DNA of 64,000 nucleotides from an uncultured Bacteroidota bacterium (GTDB lineage: Bacteria; Bacteroidota; Bacteroidia; Flavobacteriales; BACL11): positions 1 to 64,000 of the forward strand of contig CACIJW010000002.1 in NCBI GenBank assembly GCA_902587125.1, given 5' to 3'. Below, piece after piece: positions 28,198-37,874 of this stretch. The stretch's first letter is position 1. Every line of letters starts with the position of its first letter. A model generated the notes under the pieces. It was not told the DNA's origin. It did not search any database and was given only the letters and a program-made list of their open reading frames with translations. The position numbers were made by a program, and so were the translations under genes.

Positions 28198-31056
28198 TTG
28201 TACAAAAAGTTATACATATTACTAATTTGCGTTTGTGTGATATTTTGTGATAGAGCGATATCCCAAAATTATATACAAACTTCTCAAATAGCTAATGGAG
28301 GTAGTTCGATTTATTTTCCATTTCGAGTAAACTATGAGGATGCTCGCTCAGAGATTAGCTATCAAAATATAAGTTTTCTTGCTGATACAATCTTTTCCAT
28401 AGGATTTGAAATTCAAGATAGAGGTTCTTTTTATGATTATCGATATCAAGTAATGTACGATTTAGAAATTAAATTTAGAGAAGGCTCTTCTGCATGGCAA
28501 ACGGTATACTCTGGTAATTTTGCTCCAAAACAAGGTGTATGGAATGATATCTTTTTAGATATTCCATATTTGAAGCAGGCTTCAAATAGTTTAGAGGTAA
28601 GTATATGTTTTAACAATTGTGAATACAATACGTTTTCTTTTTCGACTTTGCTTGATGATCTAAGTCAATTAGGTCAGCTAGGCAGTACTTTTTATGATAG
28701 AAGTGATGGTGGCTCATATGCTTCACTAAATAATGAGTGTGTATCATCTCCAACAAGTTTTTTTCAATCCGAGGTGCCTTTTACAAGATTTGGTTACGAT
28801 AATGTTAGCAGAAAAACTATTGAAGTTTGCAGTAACGCTGATTCAATAACATTAATTGGTACTTCATCAGTGCTTCCTATACTACAACTACAGGATATAG
28901 ACAATGATGGTATTAATGACTTCAATAGTCCAGTTGCCTACACAGATATAAACTATACTACTTATCATTATAGATCCAGAGGAAGTGTTTTTGGATCTAT
29001 TAATTGGATTAATGCTGATTATGTTTGTCAATCTGTTGGTGCTCATTTGTCTCACATTGAGACTAAAGCAGAAAATAATTTTATACTAAATAATGTTCAA
29101 GGTAATCGTAATAGATGGATTGGGGCATTTCAAAACTGCAATAGTACCTCTTTTTCAGAACCTTCTGGTGGTTGGCAGTGGACTAATGGTAAATCTGTCT
29201 CAATTAACTCTAATATAAATAGTTGGAATTCAAATGAGCCCAATAATTCTGGAGGTAATGAACACTATGCATCAATGTATGCTGCGAATAGTTCGACAAG
29301 TGGTTTGTGGAATGATGTTCCTATAACAGCTACACAAAGATTTCTTATGGAAGTTGAGGATATATATGTTTGGAGTACAGGTGATACTACTGTTACTGCT
29401 GAACTAACTATTGCTAATACTAATTTAAATTTATCCTCTATTATTTGGATGGAAAGGTTGGTTGATGAGGGTGGAAGAACATTTAAAAAAAGAGAATATT
29501 TCAAAATAGTTCTAGATCAATCACCAACTTTAGCTTTATCATCAGCAACAAATGCTGTTTGTCCAGGAGATACAATATTAGTTAGTGCAAGCTCAGCTAC
29601 TGCTAATTCTTTTGACTGGAACTATGGACAATTAAATCCAATTTCTGGAATGATTACAAGTCAATATATAAATATAGATGATACTTTAACAATTTCTGTT
29701 ACTGCATCAGATGTAAATAATTGTCAAACCACAGATAGTATAATCATAAACACTTATCAAATTAGTGATTTGAATATTCAAGTTGTTGACTCAATTTGTG
29801 ATTCTAGTTTTGCCTATATATCTCAAATACAAAACAATAATCAATATTGTATTAGCAGACCATTTGACAGTTCATTTTATAACGTCTCTAACGTAAGTCT
29901 AAATGGTGATAATTTTAGCATAAATAATAATACTGCGTTCAATAATGCTTCGTATTCAAATTATACTAATTTAATCGCTGATGTTACAGCTGGTTCTAGC
30001 TATAATATTAACATAAATCTTCAATCATCTCTTGGATATATTAATTTTGGAGGAAAAGTTTATGTTGATTGGAACAGAGATGGAGATTTTTATGATAATG
30101 GTGAGTATATATCAGACTTAAGCTTTAACAATTCATCCCTTTACACAATTACACTAAATGTACCTTCATTTGCAATTAGCGGTAACACTAGGCTAAGAAT
30201 TGTTTCTCAATATGAGAACAATTCAGATCTATCTGCAATAGGCCCTTGTGACATAGGAAGTAATTTCTCTCCTCCGTATTACGGAGAGACAGAGGATTAC
30301 ACAATATTTATTAACTCATCAAATAGTCCAACAAATAATTATATATGGAGTAATGGAATTATTGATACTATAATATATAATCTGAGCCCAGGAGTCTATT
30401 CAGCTAGCTATACTGACCAAAATGGTTGTTTATCTATTGATTCAGCTCAAGTTGGAGAATCTGCTTTAATAAGTGTTTTGGCCGATTCAAATCAAACTAT
30501 TTGCTATGGAGGTCAACCAAATAATTTAATATCACAATCATTTAGTTCATTCGCATCATCATCAACTCAGTGGCAACCATCTAATTTCTTTGTTAACTCT
30601 AATATTTCTAATCCACAGTTTGTAAATGGACTTTCATTATTTTCTGATACAATATTTACAGTAACCTATGGAAACGGACTATGTTCGTCCACTGATACTG
30701 TAAGAGTAGAGGTTAATCAACGACCAAGCGTTAGCAACATAATTGTAAACCCCCTACCAGCTTGCGAAAATGATACTTTAACTATTTTCGCTATCACAAC
30801 ATCTCCAAATATCACACAATTTAAATTTCAAAAAAGAACACTTAGCAATAATAATTGGACAAATATGACTTCTAATAGTAACGGATGGGGAAACTTAAAT
30901 CCTATAACTTATGGTCCAATTACTGAAACAACAGAATTTAAAGTTAAAATAAGAGAAAAGAGTGGGTGTAGACCAAGTGAATGGGGTGCACCAACAAACC
31001 AGGGGATTATTGTACCAATAAATAACATGAATAATCTATTAATATATCACAACTAA
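28198..31056 (+). CDS. Secreted protein with C-type lectin-like and GEVED-type domains, C-terminal IYHN tail
   Basis: Signal peptide (TTG start); CTL-like RSRGSVFGSINWINADYVCQSVGAHLSHIETKAENNFI...RWIGAF...WQWTNG; GKVYVDWNRDGDFYDNGEYI...GETEDYTIFI. Confidence 0.8.
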   Translation: MYKKLYILLICVCVIFCDRAISQNYIQTSQIANGGSSIYFPFRVNYEDARSEISYQNISFLADTIFSIGFEIQDRGSFYDYRYQVMYDLEIKFREGSSAWQTVYSGNFAPKQGVWNDIFLDIPYLKQASNSLEVSICFNNCEYNTFSFSTLLDDLSQLGQLGSTFYDRSDGGSYASLNNECVSSPTSFFQSEVPFTRFGYDNVSRKTIEVCSNADSITLIGTSSVLPILQLQDIDNDGINDFNSPVAYTDINYTTYHYRSRGSVFGSINWINADYVCQSVGAHLSHIETKAENNFILNNVQGNRNRWIGAFQNCNSTSFSEPSGGWQWTNGKSVSINSNINSWNSNEPNNSGGNEHYASMYAANSSTSGLWNDVPITATQRFLMEVEDIYVWSTGDTTVTAELTIANTNLNLSSIIWMERLVDEGGRTFKKREYFKIVLDQSPTLALSSATNAVCPGDTILVSASSATANSFDWNYGQLNPISGMITSQYINIDDTLTISVTASDVNNCQTTDSIIINTYQISDLNIQVVDSICDSSFAYISQIQNNNQYCISRPFDSSFYNVSNVSLNGDNFSINNNTAFNNASYSNYTNLIADVTAGSSYNININLQSSLGYINFGGKVYVDWNRDGDFYDNGEYISDLSFNNSSLYTITLNVPSFAISGNTRLRIVSQYENNSDLSAIGPCDIGSNFSPPYYGETEDYTIFINSSNSPTNNYIWSNGIIDTIIYNLSPGVYSASYTDQNGCLSIDSAQVGESALISVLADSNQTICYGGQPNNLISQSFSSFASSSTQWQPSNFFVNSNISNPQFVNGLSLFSDTIFTVTYGNGLCSSTDTVRVEVNQRPSVSNIIVNPLPACENDTLTIFAITTSPNITQFKFQKRTLSNNNWTNMTSNSNGWGNLNPITYGPITETTEFKVKIREKSGCRPSEWGAPTNQGIIVPINNMNNLLIYHN

Positions 31057-31066
31057 AATTAAAATT

Positions 31067-32563
31067 ATGAACACAAAACAAATACTTATATCATTCTTGG
31101 CATTATTATTTTGTCAAAATTTATACTCACAAACAAGTACCTCACCAACACAAACTGTTTGTTGGGGTAGCGTAGAGCCCTATAAAGTTTTAGCTAATTC
31201 AAATTCAACTTACCAATGGAAAGTACTTTCTGCACCTACAAGCTTTGGAACAATGGATTCATTAGTTTCTCCACAAAATGATAGTGTTAGTATTTTGTGG
31301 AATGGAGCAATTGGAACTTATGACCTTCAGGTTGTTGAAATTGACTCTAATGGTTGTGAAGGAACACCTAGCATTGTAACCGTAAATCTTGTGTCTCAAC
31401 CTTCAGCAATAAGTACAATAAGCAATATCACAAGTTGTGTCAATCAGCCAATTTCTTCTTTATTTGTTCCTGGCTCAAATATTAATTGGTATGTTGACAC
31501 TTTAGGAAGTTCACCCATCTTTAGTGGTAACACATATAACACTGGTCAAACAGCAATTAACCAGTATGTATATTATGTAACAGAGACAAATAGTTCTGGA
31601 TGCGAATCTAAGTATGCCTCAATAAGCTTAGATATTGTTGCTCAGCCTAACATAGCCCTAACTGCTTCAAGTTCGAATGTTTGTCTTAATGATTCACTTT
31701 TTTTGACTGCTAGTGGAGCATCCTCATATAATTGGTTCAACGGTGTTCTTAGTTCAAGTCAATGGATAATAGCTGATGTATCTGGGCTAAATAATTTTGT
31801 TGTGATAGGTTCAGATGTAAATGGTTGTTTGGATACAGCTTCAATTAGTGTTCAGGTTGATCAACTCCCAAATGTCGTTGCTAGTTCAGCTTTTAATTCA
31901 ATTTGTTTAGGAGATTCTGTATTAATTTCGGCTTCAGGTGGTTTAAATTATCAATGGGGAAATGGGGTTCAGTCAAGTAGTCAGTATGTTAACCCAACAA
32001 CAATTGGTAATAACTCTTATATTGTAACAGCTAGTGATGTAAATTTATGCTCTAATTCAGATACAATTAGTATATCGGTAAATAGTTTGCCTATAGCTCA
32101 AGTTTCTGCATCTGACACTAACATATGTATCAATGATACCATAACACTTTTATCAAGTGCTGCATCCAGTTATCAATGGAACAATGGGTCAAATAGTCAG
32201 TCACAAATATTAATACTTAGTAATGCTGGAACAAGTATTTTTTCTGTAACTGTATCTAACAATAATTCATGTTCAGCAACCGATTCAGTCATTATTAATG
32301 TAAACAACGATCCAATAATTTCTGTAAGTGCGAACAATAATAATATTTGTATAGGAGAAAGTGTAACTTTAAGTGCTACTGGAGCGATAAGCTATTTATG
32401 GGACAATGGGGTTACTTCTAGCACTCAAGTAATTACTCCGTCAACATCAGCTACAATAACTTACTCAGTAGTTGGAACTGATGCTAATTCGTGTTCAGCT
32501 AATGCTCAAGTTAACATAAATGTAAATCCATTACCAAACACTGGACCTATATTTCACAACTAA
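31067..32563 (+). CDS. Secreted multi-repeat Ig-like protein, C-terminal IFHN tail
   Basis: Signal peptide; about four ~73-aa Ig-like repeats ([VI]Cx.D[ST][VIL]...SYxWxNGxxSSxQ...V.[AG].D.N.C); no T9SS CTD. Confidence 0.78.
   Translation: MNTKQILISFLALLFCQNLYSQTSTSPTQTVCWGSVEPYKVLANSNSTYQWKVLSAPTSFGTMDSLVSPQNDSVSILWNGAIGTYDLQVVEIDSNGCEGTPSIVTVNLVSQPSAISTISNITSCVNQPISSLFVPGSNINWYVDTLGSSPIFSGNTYNTGQTAINQYVYYVTETNSSGCESKYASISLDIVAQPNIALTASSSNVCLNDSLFLTASGASSYNWFNGVLSSSQWIIADVSGLNNFVVIGSDVNGCLDTASISVQVDQLPNVVASSAFNSICLGDSVLISASGGLNYQWGNGVQSSSQYVNPTTIGNNSYIVTASDVNLCSNSDTISISVNSLPIAQVSASDTNICINDTITLLSSAASSYQWNNGSNSQSQILILSNAGTSIFSVTVSNNNSCSATDSVIINVNNDPIISVSANNNNICIGESVTLSATGAISYLWDNGVTSSTQVITPSTSATITYSVVGTDANSCSANAQVNINVNPLPNTGPIFHN
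31649..32540 (+). repeat. About four tandem protein-level Ig-like repeats (~73 aa each)
   Basis: Successive units begin NIALTASSSNVCLND, NVVASSAFNSICLGD, IAQVSASDTNICIND, IISVSANNNNICIGE. Confidence 0.75.
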
Positions 32564-33835
32564 ATGAACATTAGGCTTTTAATTATAGTCTTAATGTTCT
32601 CTTTTGGAAAGTTATTTTCAAAAGATAGCGTTATAGTATGTATTGATGATTCAATTCATAACTTTTATATAAATGGAAGTGCTGGATCTAATTATAATTG
32701 GGAAATAGAATCATCCAACAATATAGCCTATTTAATTTCTGGTAACGGAACTGATGAGATAATTGTCAAATTTAATAGCACAGGTTTTTTTAAACTAATT
32801 GTAGATGAAATTGATATAAATGGATGTTCTGGGTCAGACAGTTTAATAATTGTTATAACAGAAAATCCATTTGTGACAATTAGTTCAAATAGCTATGAAA
32901 TATGTGAAGGAGATAGTTTAAAAATTACACTAGATTCAATGTACTCTGAAGTACTATGGAGCACTGGTAGTACAGAGGAATCAATATATGCAACCGACGA
33001 GGGTAACTACTATGCTCAAGTTACAGATAAATTTGGATGTAAGTCAAATTCAAACTCCATTTATATAAAAGAATATGAAAATCCAGTTGCTGATTTCACC
33101 TATTATGGAAATTGTATTAATAACCCGACAATTTTTCAGAACAATAGCTCATCAACAGATAGTATCCAGTTGCTAGAATGGGTAGTTCAGTCTAATAAGT
33201 TTTACGGGCAATCATTTGAGTATATTTTTAAAAACAGTCAGCAGTATGATATAAAGCTATTGATAACAACAAATAAAGGTTGTACAGACAGCGTGGTGAA
33301 ATTTATAAATATTGATTTAAATCCAATTGCTGAGTATTCATTTTATACTTCCAATCTGAGTGATTATGATTCTCTTGTTTTTTTTACAAATCTTAGTGAG
33401 AATATTATTTCATATAAATGGTCTTTTGGTGATTCATCATTTAGTACTCTTGAAAATCCAGTACATATTTATCAAAAATCTGGTGTTTTTAATGTTCAAT
33501 TAACAGTTTCTGATTCAAATTTATGTATAGATTCTGTAATAAAACAAATTGCAATCAAGCTAAAACATAATTTTTATATTCCAAATTCCTTTACCCCAAA
33601 TGGAAATTTAATAAATGATAGTTTTGGTCCAGTTGGTGACATATTTAGAGATTGTAGACGTTACAAATTTTCTGTATATAATCGATGGGGTGAGATAATA
33701 TTTTCTTCAAATAACATTGCAAAAAAGTGGAAAGGAGAAAACACCCAAGCTGGATTATATCTTTGGTCTCTTGAGATAGAAGATAGTGTTGGTGAGATAA
33801 TTAAAAGAAATGGAGAGGTTAATCTTTACAGATAA
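32564..33835 (+). CDS. PKD-domain protein with T9SS type-B (gliding-motility-associated/CHU_C) sorting domain
   Basis: Signal peptide; PKD YKWSFGDSSFSTLENPVHIYQKSGVFNVQLTV; C-terminal FYIPNSFTPNGNLINDSFGP...YNRWGEIIFSS...GLYLWSLEI. Confidence 0.88.
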   Translation: MNIRLLIIVLMFSFGKLFSKDSVIVCIDDSIHNFYINGSAGSNYNWEIESSNNIAYLISGNGTDEIIVKFNSTGFFKLIVDEIDINGCSGSDSLIIVITENPFVTISSNSYEICEGDSLKITLDSMYSEVLWSTGSTEESIYATDEGNYYAQVTDKFGCKSNSNSIYIKEYENPVADFTYYGNCINNPTIFQNNSSSTDSIQLLEWVVQSNKFYGQSFEYIFKNSQQYDIKLLITTNKGCTDSVVKFINIDLNPIAEYSFYTSNLSDYDSLVFFTNLSENIISYKWSFGDSSFSTLENPVHIYQKSGVFNVQLTVSDSNLCIDSVIKQIAIKLKHNFYIPNSFTPNGNLINDSFGPVGDIFRDCRRYKFSVYNRWGEIIFSSNNIAKKWKGENTQAGLYLWSLEIEDSVGEIIKRNGEVNLYR

Positions 33836-33837
33836 AA

Positions 33838-34458
33838 CTATCTTAGATCGATAATGTAAATATTTTCATATTTTGATGTATTGAAATCAAATTTCAAATT
33901 TTTACGATTATATCTAGATTTGATAACAGTATATGTGTAGATTGCTCCGTTTGACTCAAAAGCTTCAATCTTTTTTACCATATTTTCATCTTTGCTTATA
34001 GCTAGACTAATTTTAATAATTTCATTATTTTCCTCATTTGGAAACAAATCAATCAAGTGATAGAATTTGGAATCTATTTCAATTTCTTTGTCATATCTAT
34101 AGTTGTACCCTTGTTCATAAATATTTAGTAAGTTCTTAGGATTCATGAACTCATTGGTTCTATCATATTCTAAAATCTGTACTTCATTAGTTTCTTTGGA
34201 ATAAATCCATTGATCTTTACCGTTACAGACTATTATTTGATCATCAATTTCTAATTTGAACTTTTCATTTTCAATTATAATTTTACCACTTTTTTTTTCT
34301 CTGATATCTTCAAGTTCATTCTCATATTTAAAATCAAAATCAATTGATATATTTTTGTAAGATTTTGTTTTTTCAGAAAGACTGTTTAATATTTGACTGG
34401 CATCTTGACTAAATACAGTAACTGAAAAAGATAAAAATAGAGTAATCAGATATTTCAT
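33838..34458 (-). CDS. LolA-like outer-membrane lipoprotein carrier protein
   Basis: Signal peptide, ILNSLSEKTKSYKNISIDFDFKY, QWIYSKETNEVQILEYD; directly downstream of ftsK. Confidence 0.8.
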   Translation of the reverse strand: MKYLITLFLSFSVTVFSQDASQILNSLSEKTKSYKNISIDFDFKYENELEDIREKKSGKIIIENEKFKLEIDDQIIVCNGKDQWIYSKETNEVQILEYDRTNEFMNPKNLLNIYEQGYNYRYDKEIEIDSKFYHLIDLFPNEENNEIIKISLAISKDENMVKKIEAFESNGAIYTYTVIKSRYNRKNLKFDFNTSKYENIYIIDLR

Positions 34459-36825
34459 TTAATTTAGTTGATTTAAAATTTCTTGCAAAGATAGCTCATC
34501 TTTTACTAATACTTGTCTTGCTTTGCTTCCTTCAAATGGTCCAACTATTCCAGCAGCTTCTAACTGATCAATTATTCTACCTGCTCTATTATATCCCAAT
34601 TTTAATTTTCTTTGTATCAAAGAAGTAGAGCCTGACTGATGTTGAAGAACTGTTCTTGCAGCTTCTTCAAACAATGTATCTCTGTCATTTAAATCAACAG
34701 CGGATGATGACCCCTCACTATCTCCAACATATTCAGGTAAAATATGAGCTTCTGAATAAGCTTTTTGACTTCCAATAAATTCACATAATTTATCTACTTC
34801 AGGAGTATCAACAAAAGCACATTGAAGTCTTGTCATTTCGCTTCCAGTTGAAATTAGCATATCACCCATACCAATTAGCTGATCGGCACCCCCTGAATCA
34901 AGAATTGTTCTTGAATCTATTTTTGAAGTTACTCTGAACGCAACTCTAGCCGGAAAGTTAGCTTTGATAAGTCCAGTGATGACATTTACTGATGGTCTTT
35001 GAGTTGCAACGATTAAATGAATGCCTATCGCTCGAGCAAGCTGAGCAAGTCGAGATATAGGTGTTTCAATTTCTTTTCCAGCTGTCATTATTAGATCTGC
35101 AAATTCATCAATGACCAATACAATGTAAGGAAGAAATTTATGTCCATCGTTTGGATTTAACTTTCTTGAAATAAATTTGTTATTATATTCTTTAATATTT
35201 CTGCATTGAGCCTTTTTACAAAGTTCATATCTTTCGTCCATTTCAATACATAAAGAATTAATTGTATTAACTACTTTTTTTGTGTCTGTAATAATAGCGT
35301 CTTCACTATCTGGAAGTTTAGCAAGAAAATGTCTTTCAATTTTGTTGAACAGAGTCAACTCAACCTTTTTAGGATCAACAAGTACAAATTTAATCTCAGC
35401 AGGATGTTTTTTGTAAAGCAATGATGTTAATATAACATTTAAACCTACTGATTTTCCCTGTCCAGTTGCTCCAGCCATTAGCAAATGAGGCATTTTAGCA
35501 AGATCAATTACAAATGTTTCATTTGAAATTGTTTTTCCAAAAGCGATAGGTAATGCCATATCATTTTCTTGAAATTTTTCTGAAGAAATAACTTCTTTCA
35601 TTGAAACTACATTCTTATTTTTATTAGGAACCTCTATACCAATTGTCCCTTTGCCTGGAATTGGAGCTATAATCCTAATACCCTCGGCTGCAAGACTAAG
35701 TGCAATATCATCTTCTAAATTTTTTATTTTATTAATTCTAGTACCTGCTTCAGGAACAATTTCATAAAGTGTAATCGTTGGTCCGATAGTTGCTGAAATA
35801 GAATCAATTTTTATATTATAATGACCCAAAGTTTCAACAATCTTTGTCTTATTATTTTCGAGCTCCTCTTTGTCTATTTTGATTTCTGAATCACCATAAT
35901 CTTTCAAAATATTAATTTTGGGTATTTGATATGAGGAAAGCTCAAGTGTCGGGTCATAATCACCTAATTCTTCTAATTTCTTTTCTATTTCTGAGCTTGA
36001 CAAAATATTTTCCTTCTGATTTACATTTACTTTAACATCAAGCTCGTCTGTCTCAATATTATTATCATCTGTATCTAAGTCTTCTATTATATTTTTTTGT
36101 AATATTTCATTTTTGTCCTCATTTTCTTCTTCAATATTTACTTCATCAACTGAGTTTGTTTCTACCTCATTTAAAACACCAGCATTGTCATCAACACTTT
36201 TCATCTTGTTCTTTCTAATTGACATAATCATATTTTTGAAATGAATCAATTTATCATATAACCCTTTTAATTTATGATTATCAACTTCAAAAGTTATAGA
36301 TAAGTAAAGTATAAGTAATGATATAAGAATTGTGGATGAGCCAAATGTGCCAAATAAATCAATTAAAAATATACTAATATAATATCCCATACTTCCAGAA
36401 AAAATTGTAGCTCCAAAAAAATGAGATATAAAAACTGGTACATAAATTAATGTGAGGGTAATGTTTGTGAAAGATTTTAAAAGATCAAAAGTTTTTATTT
36501 TAAATAGTCTTAGTGAAAGCAAAGAGATAAAAAAAGGTATTGTAAATGCACATATGCCAAACCACATAAAAATAAATTTATGAGAAATTAGTGCTCCTAT
36601 TTTACCTAGACTATTAGCTATAATTATTTCTTTGTTAGATATTACTTCAGCCCAACTGTTATAATATATATTGTTGCTATCTATTTTCCAATTAAAGAAG
36701 AATGAAATGAAGGAAACAAAAAGTAAAAGTGAAACAACAAATAAAAAATATGCTAGAACCTTTAATTTATTTTTTGAAAATACTTTGGTTCTGAGATTAT
36801 TAAATGATTTCTTTATTCTTTTCAC
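34459..36825 (-). CDS. ftsK: DNA translocase FtsK/SpoIIIE
   Basis: N-terminal TM helices; MAGATGQGKSVGLN Walker A; LVIDEFADLIMTAG; LIVATQRPSV; C-terminal gamma wHTH. Confidence 0.95.
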   Translation of the reverse strand: MKRIKKSFNNLRTKVFSKNKLKVLAYFLFVVSLLLFVSFISFFFNWKIDSNNIYYNSWAEVISNKEIIIANSLGKIGALISHKFIFMWFGICAFTIPFFISLLSLRLFKIKTFDLLKSFTNITLTLIYVPVFISHFFGATIFSGSMGYYISIFLIDLFGTFGSSTILISLLILYLSITFEVDNHKLKGLYDKLIHFKNMIMSIRKNKMKSVDDNAGVLNEVETNSVDEVNIEEENEDKNEILQKNIIEDLDTDDNNIETDELDVKVNVNQKENILSSSEIEKKLEELGDYDPTLELSSYQIPKINILKDYGDSEIKIDKEELENNKTKIVETLGHYNIKIDSISATIGPTITLYEIVPEAGTRINKIKNLEDDIALSLAAEGIRIIAPIPGKGTIGIEVPNKNKNVVSMKEVISSEKFQENDMALPIAFGKTISNETFVIDLAKMPHLLMAGATGQGKSVGLNVILTSLLYKKHPAEIKFVLVDPKKVELTLFNKIERHFLAKLPDSEDAIITDTKKVVNTINSLCIEMDERYELCKKAQCRNIKEYNNKFISRKLNPNDGHKFLPYIVLVIDEFADLIMTAGKEIETPISRLAQLARAIGIHLIVATQRPSVNVITGLIKANFPARVAFRVTSKIDSRTILDSGGADQLIGMGDMLISTGSEMTRLQCAFVDTPEVDKLCEFIGSQKAYSEAHILPEYVGDSEGSSSAVDLNDRDTLFEEAARTVLQHQSGSTSLIQRKLKLGYNRAGRIIDQLEAAGIVGPFEGSKARQVLVKDELSLQEILNQLN

Positions 36826-36959
36826 TAATCAAAAATATCAATATATAGTTTTTTTTTTTGCTCTGTTGAGAGATTGTATCATCATTACTATGTTAATAAT
36901 TTAATAATTATGATAAGTATTACTTAAATTTTAATTTATTTGATAATTAAATTTGTAAA

Positions 36960-37874
36960 ATGATAAATATTAGGGTTGAAAATGAATATTCTAAACTTGA
37001 AAAAGTAGTTCTAGGAATTGCTTATGATTTTGGTCCGCCTCCAAAAATAAATGATTGTTATGATCCAAAAACAAGATTAAATGTGATTAACAATTCACAT
37101 CCTGTTGAAAAAGAATTGACAAATAATCTTGATAGCTTTATTAATGTTCTAAAAAAATATGATGTTGAGGTACTAAGACCACAGAATATTAATAGCACTA
37201 ATCAAATTTTTGCTAGAGACATTGCCTTTGCAATTAATGATAAATTTATTCTTCCCAATATAATTAACGAAAGGAAATCTGAGCAACATGGAATCTCTAA
37301 AATCATCTCACAAATTGACAGTGAAAACATCATAAGGTTAGACAACGAAATATTTATTGAAGGAGGAGATATTGTCTTAAACAACAATGATATTTTTATT
37401 GGCTATTCTAACAATTATGATTTTAATAAATATAAAGTAGCAAGGACTAATCTCAAAGCTGTGAAATTTATTGAAGAAAAATTTCCATCAAAAAATATAC
37501 ATAGTTTTGAATTAAAAAAAGATGATTTTAATGCACAAAAAAATACGCTTCATTTGGATTGTTGCTTTCAACCACTTGGCAGAAATCATCTTTTGATACA
37601 TGAAAATAGTTTTAGAAACATAAGTGATTTAAGTTTATTATTTGAACTTTTTTCAAATGAAAAAATAATTAAAATAACAGATCAGGAAATGTACGATTTG
37701 AATTGTAATTTATTTTCAATTTCTGATGACGTAATTGTAAGTGATATTGGATTTACAAGAGTTAATAATATATTAAAGAATAGAGGTTTTATAGTTGAAG
37801 AAATAAATTTTTCAAAAATATCTAAGCTTGGAGGACTATTTAGATGTTCAACTCTACCACTTAAAAGAAAATAA
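36960..37874 (+). CDS. Amidinotransferase/arginine-deiminase superfamily (DDAH-like) protein
   Basis: NQIFARDIAFAI, IFIEGGDIVL, C-terminal GGLFRCSTLPLKR with catalytic Cys. Confidence 0.82.
   Translation: MINIRVENEYSKLEKVVLGIAYDFGPPPKINDCYDPKTRLNVINNSHPVEKELTNNLDSFINVLKKYDVEVLRPQNINSTNQIFARDIAFAINDKFILPNIINERKSEQHGISKIISQIDSENIIRLDNEIFIEGGDIVLNNNDIFIGYSNNYDFNKYKVARTNLKAVKFIEEKFPSKNIHSFELKKDDFNAQKNTLHLDCCFQPLGRNHLLIHENSFRNISDLSLLFELFSNEKIIKITDQEMYDLNCNLFSISDDVIVSDIGFTRVNNILKNRGFIVEEINFSKISKLGGLFRCSTLPLKRK

Noticed and set aside
31649-32540. Candidate DNA tandem repeat or CRISPR-like array.
   Set aside because: Repeats are conserved only at protein level (~73 aa Ig-like units), with no identical direct repeats or spacers.
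28198-33835. The three secreted-protein genes could be one adhesin gene broken by stops or frameshifts.
   Set aside because: Each ORF begins with its own signal peptide, and the second and third share a homologous N-terminal domain, so they read as separate intact genes.
36671-36904. Plus-strand ORF of 77 aa overlapping the ftsK N-terminus.
   Set aside because: Mostly antisense to the ftsK membrane region; the hydrophobic composition is a by-product of AT-rich sequence.
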